A stretch of 64,000 nucleotides of DNA, from positions 1,054,001-1,118,000 of the forward strand of contig NC_089186.1 of the NCBI RefSeq assembly GCF_947507565.1. Direction: 5' to 3'. This document shows, one piece after another, positions 43,304 through 56,215 of this stretch (its first letter is position 1; every line of letters starts with the position of its first letter). The DNA is from Oscarella lobularis. Lineage: Eukaryota > Porifera > Homoscleromorpha > Homosclerophorida > Oscarellidae. The notes under the pieces are model-generated. The model ran no database searches and was not told the DNA's origin. It saw only the letters and a list, made by a program, of their open reading frames with translations. The translations under genes and the position numbers were made by a program.

Positions 43304-44838
43304 CAGGTAGGAATTTGTGCTCTTTCAAAGCGGTTTGGAGCTAGTAGAGTTAAGTCTTAGTGACATACACCGTGACAGCTCTGTTTTCTTTGTTTCGTCT
43401 GATTTCTGTTTCTCTTTCATTTACTTCTTTAATCACGGTTTCTTACTGCATTTGTGTGGGAAAGGTTTTCTGCCTAATAAAACTTTTATTAGCGAACCTG
43501 GGGAAGTCGATCTGTCCATTGCCTCGTGACCCAGCTCCCGGATGTGGAACTACGAGTTTCTCAAGCGAATTTCGGATGTTATGGCATCGCGAACGAAGTC
43601 TTTTGGACATGCTTAATGGGAAGAATCGAATTTCTGTTCTGATCGCGGTGATTTGGAGCCGAGAGTGGCTCCATTCGAGAGTATACAGTCTCTTTGGACG
43701 ATTTCGAACCTTTCGTTCATCGTCCACGCGCACGATCTGGACTGAGAAAGCGCTTCAATGGAGGAATACGTCCATGATGCAGTCTATTGAGCACTGGGGG
43801 CCCGGGCTCCCTTAGCACTTTCACCAGTTCCAGACTTTCGAAGGGACATCTTCCCGGAAGTTATACTCCAAAGCTGTTCATAGAGCAGTATTGTATCATA
43901 TCTCTTAGCAGTCACGTCAGATGAACACTGGGGCCCCCTAGCTTAGCACTTGTATGAGTTCCCAGACCTTCGAAAGGACGGAAGTTACTCAATCCCAAAG
44001 CCGTCCGTAGAGCAGAAGTCGAATTCCTTCAGTTTCACCATCCGTTAGATCTGACAATGTATTCGAGTACTATCATATCTCTGAGCTGTCGTTCATTTCC
44101 CTCTGTGGAGCACAAGCCAACGACTCGATTGCTTATGGCGTTACGCGACTTCCTTTTCGCGGGCAGTTACTGATGTGTTGACCACAGTTACGAGGGAGGG
44201 GAGGGGGAATTAGAGGATTGACAATAGCGTGGGCGCTATACCGTCAGTCAGCTAGTGGACGTGCGGGCAAAGGGCCCCCTCGTCAAGCGCGATGCCCGCC
44301 TTCGTTGATTATATTGCGTGTAATCATCATAGATAAAAATAAACCCGCAACATCACCTTTAGTTAGCCGCCCCTAGCTCGAGACTTTTGTATTCAACTGT
44401 TGTTTAATTAAACGCATGTTCAGTGGGTAATTAGTTGGAGAATCGATGTAGGGGTGGAGAGGGCGTAGGCGATCTCCAGCCGTCGTCGCGTATGCGTGAT
44501 TTCCAAGATGTGTTTGTCGTCCGCGAACTTAGAAGGGTCGATCCGTTTCTCTGTAACGGTCTACGCTCCGGCTCTTCCGACCGTATACCTTCCTTCCATT
44601 TTCGTCTTAATATCCGCTCCCCAACGATGCCTAAAGAGTTAAGGATGCTTACACGTCACCGCAATTAGGCGACATGTAAGATGACCCTCTGCTACGATAT
44701 TAGCAGAAGGAGAAGTGAGGTCATATAAAACGCTTAGATCACCTACGCCAACTCGAAGTCGAACCTGTATAAAATGCGGAACGAAACTGCTGAGCTAAGC
44801 ATATTGAGCTCAAAAAAAAGTTCCCGCTTGACTGAGAG

Positions 44839-45614
44839 ATGAAGTCTTTGCTCGTTCTCCTTGCAATATGGCTGATGTGCGAGTCATCTCAGCATCGTGG
44901 AAGCTTCACCAAATACCATAAGCTTGTACATTATTTAGCGAACGAACTGTCGCGAGGCCGTGATCTTACAGGCCTGTTTTCAGCTTTGTTGTTCGCCTGA
45001 ACTGCTGAACGAGACTCGGACCGACGACAAAGAATTACCCATGGCCTTTCTCAACTTCAAGTTCGATCGCTTTTCGTTTAACTTAACTGAACACCCGACA
45101 CCCATAGACGAGTTTCTGACAATCAAACACCCTGATTCCGCCGACGGTAGAACCTTCTTCTTGGACACGTTTCACCCTCTACGCCAATCCTGTCAGCGTT
45201 TGGGTGTCGACGAAAACGGTGTCCTCAAAGTGGACTCTGAGGTCGTACTAGCGATTTCGGGTTTCTGATTCGCCTAGGGTGACGTTAATTTTTCTCTAGA
45301 ATAGCACCACTTTTAAACTCATACGTCCGTGCGACAAGCGTTACTACCCTTTCGTAGTTCTCTGCGCAAGTCGCCTGAATCAAAGTCATTTTATTGTTCC
45401 GATGAATGGTTCCATTTGGAAGGTACTTCCTGTTAACAATTGCGACGTCTTGGGCCGTGAATCGCTGAACCACATCGGAAACCGTTTGGAGCGTTATCTT
45501 CATGTACAAAAGCTGTACGCGAATAATCCGTATTTGGCTCCAGAAAAATGTCCTCCGTGGGTCAGAAGAAAGGGTCTTCAATCTAAGCCAGTGTGTGATG
45601 AAAAGAAGCAGTAG
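44839..45614 (+). CDS. Unrecognised secreted cysteine-containing protein
   Basis: The Met at 44839 gives a clear signal peptide (MKSLLVLLAIWLMCESS). A second frame, from about 44939 or later, reads CFQLCCSPELLNETRTDD, FDRFSFNLTEHPTPIDEF, HPLRQSCQRLGVDENG to 45241. There a GTCGTA donor and a TCTCTAG acceptor (intron 45242-45299, 58 nt, phase 0) join it to a long exon: TFKLIRPCDKRYYPFVVLC, VNNCDVLGRESLNHIG, EKCPPWVRRKG, stop at 45614. The junction between the signal peptide and the second exon is not resolved. N-glycosylation sites (NET, NLT) and paired cysteines fit a secreted glycoprotein. I recognise no family. Nothing is supported in 45615-46100 except short frames. Confidence 0.5.
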
Positions 45615-46119
45615 AGGAACAGACGCGTTTGTGAGTTAGAAATTAGAGTCATTTCCTTTTTCTCTTGAGCCCACTGATGTAACCAACAGCATCAAAAATT
45701 TCCACGTCTAGCTTTAGCTTGATTTCGTCTCTACATATATCCCGTCTGAGGTCACTCGTATTTTCGAAGCCTCCTTGAGGTCTGAATTAAAACTAATCGC
45801 GAGACTCGATTTCAGAATCGCGCTAACTTCTGCATTCCATGCTTAATCTGGTCCGAAAGCCATCCATTAGATCGCGGGCTAAGCGAGAATTAAGTCTGGG
45901 CGAATACGCGCGGCGGCCACGTAGATACGATATATGCACGATCAAGTTTATTTCTATTTTTGGCAATGCAAGATTTTTCGCCTCAATTTCAAGATGGCGG
46001 TAGAGATGCCTTGTAGTCTCCCTTTCTCTTCTTCACAGTTTCGTTTCGCGTCGGATATCGTAGATCGACTTTCGCGGGCTGTTCGTCGAACGGCCCGGAC
46101 ATAGGGTCCCGTATCAAGT

Positions 46120-46850
46120 CTCGGACACCATCAAAAGAACCGATCATGGACGTGAGTCCTCTCTTCAGAGGAATCTTCAGAGGAGAGATCAACGACGCCG
46201 TAGACGGTATAGCTTGTTGACTCATAATTCGCTATTTATTTCACTACTCGAAAATCGTTGCAGGTGGACTCTACGCTTAGATATCATGTAGCAGATACGT
46301 GCATTCGAAGCTTCCCTACCGTGTCCCCAACATCAACTTCCAACCTAATCATTTCCTCAACGAAAAAGGCTGTAAATTCCAACGAAGTACGAATGTCACT
46401 AAGAATTATCACGTCAATTAAAAATTTGTTTTATTTCTTAGTGTAATCACATTGTTGGGGTCCGTATGACGGCTCAAAAGAATTTAATTAACCAGACGGC
46501 TAGTTTCTATCCAATTTCTGCAGGAAGATCATTTGTCAATGCATCGTTCGTCAGCGTAGCTTCAAGCACTTATTGCTCTTATATGAGTATCAGCAATAGG
46601 TGACGTCAACAGACGAGCTTCAATAAAATATTTCTATTGATTCTGTTTATTTATAGTTGCACTGGTGCCTTGTTCTTCTCATAGTATCTAAGTATCCCGA
46701 ACATATGATCCTTTGCACTTCTTCGACCAAATGGAAATAAAATTGTCAATAAATTTTTAGTAATTAACGCAATGAGACCGTCTATTTTGCCTGTATTCTT
46801 TTTATTTATTCAGATCACTAGTCAAGTCAGTATTTGGTCATCACGGTCAG
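46120..46850. repeat. Dispersed repeat A, copy 2
   Basis: Matches 14490-15180 and 54740-55430 (gtcctctcttcagagg, gcattcgaagcttccc, tcaagtcagtatttggtcatca). Directly followed by repeat B copy 1. Confidence 0.7.
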
Positions 46851-46854
46851 CTCG

Positions 46855-48055
46855 TGTTTTTTTCTCAGCGGAACGTCTGCCTTTTACGCTGTCGTGGATC
46901 AATAATTTTGATTCTAGATAGTGTGTCCCAAATATGATGGAGGCCTCTCTCTCACTCTCACCATGGATCCTAGGATCCATGCTCTCACTCTCCCACTCTC
47001 ACTCTCTCTAATCCATGTCACGTGTACGTCCATGCACGTCGTTCTGTAGAGGTTAAATATCCTAATACCGATCACGTGTGAATTTAGTCTCTTTTCTAGG
47101 ATCCGTGGTCTCATTGATTCGTCGCCGTCCTGAAATTAGGAGCCTTCCCATTCAGTGTCGTCGTTCTCGGCCTTGTTTGCAGCGTCTGAAGTACATTCAG
47201 AGAGGAATAAGACGGGCCTATGAGCTCTATCACCATCGGGGCCTCTCATTAGGTTTCATGATGAACATGCACGCGAGATGTGTGCTGCGATCGCTTTTAG
47301 ACAACGCTGCTGCTCAGGCTACCTCAAACGATGCTCATACTTCGAGTAAGTTGTGCACAGACGTACATTTGTCGTCTTTTTCTTTCTGACTCTCCCTATC
47401 GACGCCCTTGCTTATAATTGCCTCTCCAAAACCTTTGCGCCGTTCAGGATCGACATCTACGCTTTCCACCGTAAAGAAGCAACCTCTCTCTTTGGGGGAA
47501 GGGGATGGGGCCCCCTTTCGGGCTCTTTTCTTGTTTCCCTTGTCTCCCTAGCTGCATTGTAAATTTGGGTTTTCGATCCTTAGGTTTTCCAGGAGGGAGG
47601 GATGTAACCCGGCTCATCGTTCTCTATAAAACGTACTAATCTACCTCTTCCCTCGATCTCTATTTTTTTCTCCAGGGTCGCGAACTTTTTTATTGTTTGG
47701 ACGCGGCTAAGAGGCTTGTTGAATGTATGCAATCTCTCAGCCTTGGTCATTCCTTTCAGTTTCTCTGTTCCCCGATGTTTGGAGGGAATGAGGAGAGGTC
47801 AGGTGACGTCCTCTTCTGGCCTCGCAGAGAATAAGCGAACATGGGATTGCCAATGAAGTGGAAGGGAAGATGCATGAATAGGCTGGACGGAATGGCGTTT
47901 GATTTCACTTCAGTCACTTATTGCCGAGCACAAAGCGAAAATCAATTGAAGGTAGAAGACGCTCAAGAGACCTATTTTGTAGTCTTCTACGTAGATTGCG
48001 CTTTGTAATAGTTGGAATGCTGACGTAGCCGGAAGGGTCCTGAGCATGACCCTTG
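46855..48055 (+). repeat. Repeat B, copy 1, with an exon-like open segment
   Basis: Matches 57458-58650 nearly throughout (gcggaacgtctgcc, ggatcctaggatccatg, tgctgacgtagccggaagggtcctgagcatgac). Inside, 47101-47345 is an exon-like open segment between a TTTTCTAG acceptor and a GTAAGT donor, reading CRRSRPCLQRLKYIQRG and MMNMHARCVLRSLLD. In copy 2 the same segment has one stop (CAGTGA). The repeat is therefore probably a duplicated gene of unknown function. Confidence 0.6.
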
Positions 48056-48215
48056 CATCAGATTGTTGAGCCAGCCACCACTCTTTCAACCGGTTGTGTG
48101 TCCTTTGGTAGATGATAAACTTACTTTCTTTTCATCCGTATGTCACTACAAACGGGCAAGGATCGGAGAAAGATAGATTTCATGTGCGCACGCGCAAATA
48201 AACGAACACGGAACT

Positions 48216-51200
48216 ATGGACGTCCGGACGACTGCCGGACGTACTTCGACCGGTGCGTTATCGTGTCCTGCTAGGTTCGTTTTAGCTTTCTTCACCGCCA
48301 TCGCAAACAATAAAGTGAAACGCGTTGGCCAATTCGTGAGGGAATATCCAGACGAGTGGAAAATCGTTGTAAACGAGGTATGTGATAGCTCGCAGCATCG
48401 CCACTCTGCCAAGTGTCCTAAATTTATATTTCTACTTTCGCTACGGCAACGTTCGACCCGAAAAGATTTAGAATACAAATATGTAGAATAGCCTCGCGTC
48501 TTTTCCCCTCTCGGTTTATCCGGGAGATGGAAAAAGGCCTGGCCACGCGAGGCTTATATAGAAAGAGACAGAAGCTTTAATTTTCGCAATCAATCCGCTT
48601 TACATGTGGCATTCATCCAGGAGGGCATGAACGCGATGGCGTATGCTATTATCTGCAATTCTTTGGACGTGGCTAAATATTTTCTCCTGGTGGGATGGGA
48701 CATCGAGAGTTCGGTCTATGAGGTACTGTATACAAGTTACATGGCTTTTTTAGGGTCAGATCTTTTCAATATTTTTTGATTATAGAATGGAGTAACTGCG
48801 TTTCTTTTTGCTGTGAATCGGGGATCTGTAAAAGGCGTCGATTTATTTGTGAGGAAAGGTTGCAACATCTATGCTTTTACCGACGTCAGCGCTTAATTGA
48901 ATAAAAATAACGAATATTTGGATTTTTCGTGTTCTAACGTCTTTTTAGCATGGAAATGGAGCTTTGGCTTTGGCGTGTTTTCGAGGTCATCTTCCAATGG
49001 TTAAGAAAGTTATGAAACTGGGGTTCAACGTCCGCGGAGTAGATGCTATATGTCGTTTAATTAGATAATTTCTTATTTTATGTTACTCATCAGAATGACT
49101 ACAGTCCGTTGCACTGCGCAGCTCATCGTAGACATGTGGAAACTGCCTTGTATCTAATCGAGAATGGGGCCAGTGTTGAAGCTAAAACTGACGTAATAAA
49201 GCTGAAATGACTATAAAGTTTTTGCATTTTTGTTTTAGTTTGGGCTTACGCCATTTCTGGTGGCTTGTTCATTTGATCGCGTTGAGATTATTGATCTTCT
49301 GGTGTCCAAAGGTTGCAATATTCATGCTAAGGAAATGGTACGTTATTTATCTACAAATTTTAGCATATTAATTTGATACGTCTTTGTAGCAAGGGCACGG
49401 AGCCCTGGCTATAGCGAGTTTGAAGGGCAAACTGAGAGTCGTTGAGAAGTTGATTCACCTCGGTTGGGATCCTAACGAAGCAGACGTAGTAGGCAGCCAA
49501 TGATGTACACGTGCTCGAGGCCAAATTTGTCACATAGAATGGCTACTCTTCTTTGCACTGGGCCGCTAAAAATGGACGCCTTTTAGTGGCTGATTTTCTT
49601 ATCAGTAAAGGAGCTAGGCTCGAAGGTCAAGTTGTTGTAAGTTTAGTTGTTTCCTCCGCGCGATATGTATAGCTTTTATGTTTTTAGTCCGGATACACGC
49701 CTTATCTTGTGGCGTGTGACGGCCACAGTGTGGATATGATCGATCTGCTGATCGCCAAAGGCTGCAATATACGTTCAAAGAGCAAAGTGAATTTTTTCGC
49801 TCGCGTTCAGTTAGAAAGAGGCAACGAAGTGTTTAGAGAGGAAACGGAGCCTTGGCAATGGCAAGCTGTAATGGAAATCTTAAGATTGCTGAAAAGTTAA
49901 TTCAACTGGGGCTGGACGTGAACGAAGCTCATTTTGTAGGAACGTTCTGGGCTTTGCTTTTGTATTTAATTATTTATTTATTTAGTGCGGCTATACTTCT
50001 TTGCACTGGGCAGTTGCCAAAGGGCATATCGACCTAGCAGAGTTTCTTATTGAAAAGGGTGCCAATCTGGAAGCTGAAAGCAAAGTGCTTGTTTTCTTTA
50101 AGAACTTTAAGTCAGCAAATTTTTTTGTTGGATAGAAAGCTGAAACGCCCTTTCTTGTTGCTTGTAAATCCGAGCGCATTGATTTGGTCGAGCTTCTGGT
50201 GTCGAAAAATTGCAATATTCTTGCCAAGGGCGAGGCAATGTTCTTAATCAAGCGTATTTAGTTATAAACTGTTTTGATTTTATTGTAGAAAGGAGATGGA
50301 GCCTTGGCAATTGCGAGTTATAGAAGGAACCTTGATCTTGCCGAGAAGTTGCTTCAACTGGGATTGGACATCAATGAACCTCATTCTGTGAGAGTTCACT
50401 AACCAAGATAATTTTGTGGCATTTCTTTTTTATTTAGCGTGGTTTTACTTGCTTGCACATAGCAGCCTACAAAGGGCTTCGAGATCTAGCAGATTTTTGT
50501 ATTGAAAATGGTGCAGAGCTCGAAGCCAAAGACGAGGTTGGAAATTTCTTTTTATTCAAAAGCTATTTTATAGGCTTTATTTGTTATGGCTACTAATTTC
50601 TCTTGTTTTTTTATATAGAACGGATGCACTCCGATTTGGTGTTGCTTTGCAAGCGGCAATCTGCATATGCTTGAACTTCTCATACTTAAGGGATGCGACA
50701 TTAATGCAAAAAATAAGGAATGTCTTTTTATGCGTAATTTTTATCTCACTTACTCTGACTTTCAGATGGGTATTGGGGCATTGGCTGCAGCAAGCGCTAG
50801 TGGGAAGATAGAAATGGCAAGAAAACTCCTCGTAATGGAGTGCTTGGTGACTGACACAGACTATGTAAGTCATCGCATCCATGTTCTGCTTTTGTTGAAA
50901 TTTTGTCGCCTTATCACTTTACTAGTTTCGTTGTACTTCACTTCACATAGCAGCTAAGTGTAATAGACCGCTTGTTGTCAATCTCCTTCTTGATTGGGAC
51001 GCCGACATCGAAGCTCAAGACAAAGTTTGATTTATTAAGAAGACGAAAAAATAGCGTCTTTGCCTTGCCAACTTTTAGTGGGGGCGAACGCCGTTTCTTC
51101 ATGCCGTTTGTGCTGGACAGACTGAGTCTGCCAAGCTTCTTCTGAGCAAGGGCTGCAGTATTCACGCTCTTGATAAGGCAATTTTTGTGCTTTTTTGTCA

Positions 51201-54189
51201 GTTTGGCTTAGATAAAGAAACGTTCTAGGAAGGCTATGGGGCAATGGCGTTAGCCTGCATTGAAAACCATTACGATTTGGCAGAATCACTAATAGTGAAT
51301 TTTCCTAACGAGGTTGGTCTTATTTTGTCCGCTATCATTGACTTTCAAGTTCGGCTGTATTTGTACAATATCAGGATTTGAACGACGTTCTTCATTTTGT
51401 TTCTCAGCGTGATTTTCATAGGGTAACTGACCTGCTGATTTCAAAAGGTGTCAATAGCGAAGCACGAGATAAGGTTTATATTGTATTAGCCTTACTTTGG
51501 TTTTTGTTAATTTAGCCGGTTTTCTAGTGGGGCTGCACTCCTCTTCTCACGGCTATTGAATTTGGCTCTGATAACGTCATTGAGCTGCTGCTACAAAAAG
51601 GTTGCAATGTTTTTGCATTGACGAAGAAAGGCGAATCTGCTTTGGATGTGGCACTTATGGGAGGACGCCTAGATCTTTTTCATCGCTTCGTCAAAGCGGG
51701 AATCAAGGCCTCGCAACTATTGCAGGTGCTGTGAAAGTGAAAAATCGATTCTAAGATCAAAATTAAAATCAGGAAAGTCGGCAATTTCTGTCTAAAGCGG
51801 CAGCTAGAGGAAGTGAAGCAGCTGCTCATTTTCTTGAAGAGGTTTAATTAATTGTACTGATTGGCAGAGCGATTTCGATTGACTTACTGCGTGTTTATCA
51901 GATAAACATTATACAGGTCTCTGAAGAGCCTTTGAAATGGACTTCTCCTCAGGAATGCCACTGAGCACCTTCTGTTTCGTAGAGATATGTTTGCGTTTAG
52001 GAAAGAGACGATCTGCTGCAGGAAATCGATTTGCTTAATCGCAAGCTGGCAGAGCGAGAGGGTTCTTTTCCTTCTGAGAAAGAAGATGAGTTAGCAGTGG
52101 AAGAGAGTCTCAGTGCCGGTACCGAAGTGAGAGCTTTTTGTTATCATAGCGAGTGGCAGTAAAACGAATTTTAGGAAGAGGAAGGGCAGCAACAGTTCAA
52201 AGATCTTTCTCTGGCTTTTTCTAGAAAGGAAGAGGTATTGAGTCGCTTGCAGGATGTGGCAAGGGAAATGAAAGCAAACTACGAGGCCAAAGAAGCTGCT
52301 GATAAATCAATTATCAGTACGCACACCTAATATATGTGCAGTATCAAGTATTGCCAATTTTTGTAGCGAGATTAGAAAGCGAAGCAAATGAAAGAAACAA
52401 GATTCTCGAGGCTCAAGCTTGCGAAATCGGTAAGCGATTCGGTGCGGGATTTTTGTATTTCTTAAATAAAGGTTGCCTGTTTGTAAAGCGCAACTGAAGG
52501 CCTTTGCTGACAACAAGGAAGTTGAAATCGAGAGGACACTAGAAGAAACTGATGCTTTGAAACAAGAGAATGGTAAATAATGTTTGATTTAGAAGTTTTA
52601 CGTGAAAGGCCTTATTTTAGCAGAAAAAGTCGATTTTCTGGAAAGAAAATTGACTTCAGCTGAAACCGATAACAGTAATTCCAACGTTAGTTCATACTTG
52701 CAAACTTAGCGTTTTTTTCAAATTCTGTAGTGCAACTAAGAGCTACTGCTAAGGAAAAAGATCTTCAAATCGAAAACGCAAGTAAAGTAAACTCTGCAAT
52801 AAGACTTGAGCACGGTAGGAAACTTTGCAGAGATGTTAACGTTTTCTAAGGCTTTTTGTATTTTCAGAAAGAAACGTCCATTTTTACCAGGAAAGATTCG
52901 CTGGAGCGCAGATGGAGCGCAGTGAGAGCATCCTGATTCTTTCTGCTTTTTACCCCTAAGTGTCTATTGGATATCTTATCTAATTTTAGCTCTTCTGAAA
53001 ACCGCACTTGAAGAAGCGTATCTCCAAATTGAGAGCGCCAAAAGGGAGAAAGATGCTCTTAGTCTCGAACACGGTATGAAGCAATAATTTTGCACCAGTA
53101 TTGTTTGAACTGTACATGTAGCCAATTTAAATGACCTCTTCCAAGAAACACAGGCGGAGTTGAGGGCTGTCATTGGGGAAATAGCCGAAAAAGAGAATCA
53201 ACTTAGAAAAGCCAAAGTACAGGAAGAATTTCTTCACATTCCAGTTGGAGACGTCAGAATGACGGACCTCAAACTCGGAGAAGGTGGCTATGGAGGTGTT
53301 AGTCAATAGAAATGTATCTGAACTAACCGGAATAATATTATCGCGTTTAGAAGTAAGAGTGGGCTACTGGCGTGGCTGCCCTGTAGCTGTCAAAATGTTC
53401 TACGAGTTTCTTAACACCGACTATCACCTTCGACTCTTTCAGCAAGAAATTGCCGTCTGCGTTCGCGCTCGCCATCCCAACGTCGTCTTCCTATGCGGCG
53501 TAACGACGGAGAATGGTGTTCCGTTCCGAATCATCACCGAACTTCTTGAAGGATCGCTATCTGAAGTCATCAGGGCCTCACTTCGTTCAGAATGGCCGCT
53601 TTCGTTGCGCGAGAAAATAGACCTCGCGTTGGGAACGACGGCCGGAATCACGTATCTTCATCAGCTCGGGCCCGATGGTGTTCTCCACGGTGACATCCGC
53701 CCTTGAAACGTCGTCATAACGTCGTTTATGGAAGCCAAAGTGTGCGATTTGGGAGCCGCTCGCTTAGCCAAGATGTCTCTCTCAGCCGGACCATTGAGTC
53801 CCCAATATTTGGCTCCGGAGCGAACGCCAGATACGTGTCCTGGCGCGGCGCACAATACAAAGATGGCCGACGTGTGTAGTCTAGGAGTTACCCTTGTTGA
53901 ATTGATGACCGGGGAACTTCCTGTTGCCAGTCATCGATTCGAACAAGCTTCTAAGGTCGGTCATCTCGTTATGAAGAAGATGTGTCGCGATATGATTTGC
54001 GTTGATCCGAACGCAAGGCCGACTGCCGCCGAGTGTTTGACGCAATTAGAACGAGTGCAAGAGTCAGATGAATATGATCGGTGCTATCCGAAAAGATTGG
54101 TAAAAGGTAGACTGTATGGAGAAGATCAGGTAACTTTGGTATTTCCTCTGTTACCGCAACGTCGCTCAGTGAAAAGTTACATTTCTTAG
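48216..54189 (+). pseudogene. Ankyrin-coiled-coil-kinase gene with a stop in the catalytic loop
   Basis: A long multi-exon gene. The first exon piece ends EYPDEWKIVVNE (donor at 48377). About twenty ankyrin units follow, nearly every one on its own about 99-nt exon with introns of about 45-110 nt (for example 48786-48884, 49094-49192, 49239-49337, 49538-49636). The units cycle through three types: GALAxA...LG, SLHxAA...GA and TPFLVAC...KGCNI. Coiled-coil exons (about 51990-53280) and a TKL-like kinase follow: LGEGGYG, VAVK, then HGDIRP followed by TGA (53704-53706), where the copy at 12.3 kb has SN. The frame resumes (CDLGAARLAK, APERTP) to 54189. The product would end before the DLG motif and lack kinase activity, but ankyrin and coiled-coil parts could still be made. 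The start codon is not certain. Confidence 0.7.
48491..48553. mobile_element. Palindromic mini-element, GCCTCGCG family, copy 3
   Basis: gcctcgcg...aggcctggccacgcgaggc, inverted ends of 8 bp plus partially paired interior (ccgggaga/tctcgg), located in an intron near the start of the ankyrin-kinase gene. TA precedes the element. Confidence 0.7.
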
Positions 54190-54499
54190 TCTTGCTTATC
54201 TATAGCTACATAGGTTTTCATCTGTTATTGACGTAATAGTATTTATTGCTGCTTTTGTCTAGCGTACGTAGATTCTGATTGCAGCTTGAGTGGTGATCTA
54301 TAGAGTACGTGAAGTATAGTTGTGCTCTTAATCGAAATGGCTCAAAGCACGGACTTCGCTCCGTTGCCTCGTTTCATCTCTAGCGTTTCTTTTTTTTTGA
54401 AACAGTGATTTTGATGCTAATGCCGGTTTCGACTTGCCTCAAAAGAAAGGAAATCGGCTTTGCGCCTTCCCTACAGACGGGCTACAGTCAATGGCTACA

Positions 54500-55670
54500 G
54501 TCGATGTCAATTATTGAAAGAATATCTCGATTTCGTCGCCAAACCTGCAAAAATCGCAAACACTACTAAAATAACACAAAAATTTATTGTGTTCGTAAAA
54601 TATCAAAAAATTATTGTGTTCTGTTGAATGTGCGTCATGGGTCTGACCACATGACGTCGCTCTGCATGCAGCGCGCTAAGTATGTGTATCGAGGTCTCGT
54701 TTCTCCTATCTTTCTCGTTCTTCACGAGTCCCACGCGACTGGGTCTATTGGACAGGTTCTAAAAAAAGACCGATCGTAGACGAGAGTTCTCTCTTGTGCG
54801 GAACCTTGTTCGGGAAGATCAACAACGCCGTAGACTATGTACACGCATAATTTGCTACTCGAAAAGCACTGCAGGCGGACTCTACGCTTAGATTTGGCAG
54901 GTACGTGCATTCGAAGCTCCCCCACCGTGTCCACGCTCCCGGCATCACTGCAACTTGCAACACTTCGCAACTCTAATCATTTTCTTGACGCCAAAGGCTG
55001 TAAATTTTTCGAATATCAATAAGAATTTTTACGTCAAAAAAAATGTATTTATTTCTTAGTGTAATAAATTGGTTGTTGACTGTACGACGGCTCAAAAGAA
55101 TTTAACTAACCAGACGACTAGTTTCTATTCAATTTTTGCTGAGAGTTTATTGGTCAATGCATTGTTCGTCAGCGTAGCTTCAAGCACTTATCGCTATTAC
55201 GTATATGAGTACATCGGCAATAGGTGACGTCACCAGACGAGCTCTAATAGATTATTTTTATTGATTCTCTTTACTTATAGTGGCACTGGTATTGTTGTTA
55301 AGTATCCCCTTTGCACTTCTTCGACCAAACGTAAATAAAATGGTCAATGAATTTTAGTAATTAACGCATTGAGACCGTCTATTTTGCCTCAATTCTTTTT
55401 ATTTATTCAGATCACTATTCAAGTCAGTATTTGGTCATCACATCCACGGAGGTCGCAATGGAGTTTCTGGCGGATACTGGGGCATGATTGTCGAGGCTAG
55501 TGGTAAAGCTTCTTTGGCGCTTAGACAAAGTACAGTTGATATACGGGAGTGCTGCTAGTCAGTATTCCCGACGTCACTACTTAGGCTATTTATAGTTGCC
55601 TTGTCGCTAGGGGACAGTTAATTAGGGCGGTACCAATCCTAGACCCTGAGAGGGGCATCCGGGAAAGCGA
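54500..55670. repeat. Dispersed repeat A, copy 3
   Basis: Follows the kinase as in the 10.3-15.4 kb locus, without the MITE and Helitron-like insertions present there. Landmarks as in copy 1, including cgacgtcactacttaggctatttatagttgccttgtcgctagg. Confidence 0.75.
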
Positions 55671-55840
55671 GAAAAGGTCTAAAGAAACGTCTTATTTTTT
55701 ATCAGGGTACACTTCCAAAATGTTTGCGTCAAACGTATACCTGCTATCTACGTGTAGATCTACGTCTACACGTTCGCGCCGCCTTCTCTCTGTAAGAGAA
55801 AAATTAATTTATTGTTAATTAGCAATTATTTCGTTTTAGC

Positions 55841-56215
55841 CGCCACTCCCTACGACATGCAGCAGATGCACCAGCACGTGCAGAAACATGTGCATAACAC
55901 AATTCAAGCCACTGAAAAACTATGAAGTAGTACGAATCAATCTGTCTTTCACACGGCGTACGATCCCCTTCCCCCAAAGAAAATTAGTAATCTCTTTCCT
56001 GAATTCCTATTCTAGATTCCCTTTAAGAGGTTTACTCTTTCTGGATCGCCGGAGTGAGTCCATTTGCAAAGCGGCACAGGAGCATGACGTAGATGCCATA
56101 GTGATGGGATCACGTGGTGAGAATACTGCGAGTAGAATGTCTCTGGGCAGTGTGAGCACGTACGCGCTCCACCACGCCAGTGTGCCCGTCGTCATTGTTC
56201 CGCGCATGCAAGTCG
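55841..56215 (+). pseudogene. Universal stress protein (UspA family) C-terminal part
   Basis: The first piece reads ATPYDMQQMHQHVQKHVHN (55841-55920). After an intron-like gap the frame at about 56000-56215 reads ESICKAAQEHDVDAIVMGSRG...LGSVSTYALHHASVPVVIVPR. The G-x2-G-x9-G(S/T)-type ATP-binding signature of UspA proteins and the terminal PVVIV strand are clear. Usp proteins are small nucleotide-binding stress proteins retained in many invertebrates. N-terminal exons are not seen, and the normal end after IVPR is missing because the frame runs on, so a partial or decaying gene is likely. Confidence 0.6.

Noticed and set aside
48216-51730. Horizontal acquisition of the ankyrin array from bacteria
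   Set aside because: Introns between nearly every repeat and a fused coiled-coil kinase are eukaryotic. The regularity is explained by exon-block duplication.
7035-53706. In-frame TGA codons in three genes (borosin-like 7035, Ig-like 42626, kinase 53704) as a sign of TGA recoding
   Set aside because: The kinase duplicate has a serine codon at the same place, and all three genes show other signs of decay (frame changes or truncation). TGA also serves as a normal stop elsewhere. No selenocysteine-type element was recognised. Independent mutations are simpler.
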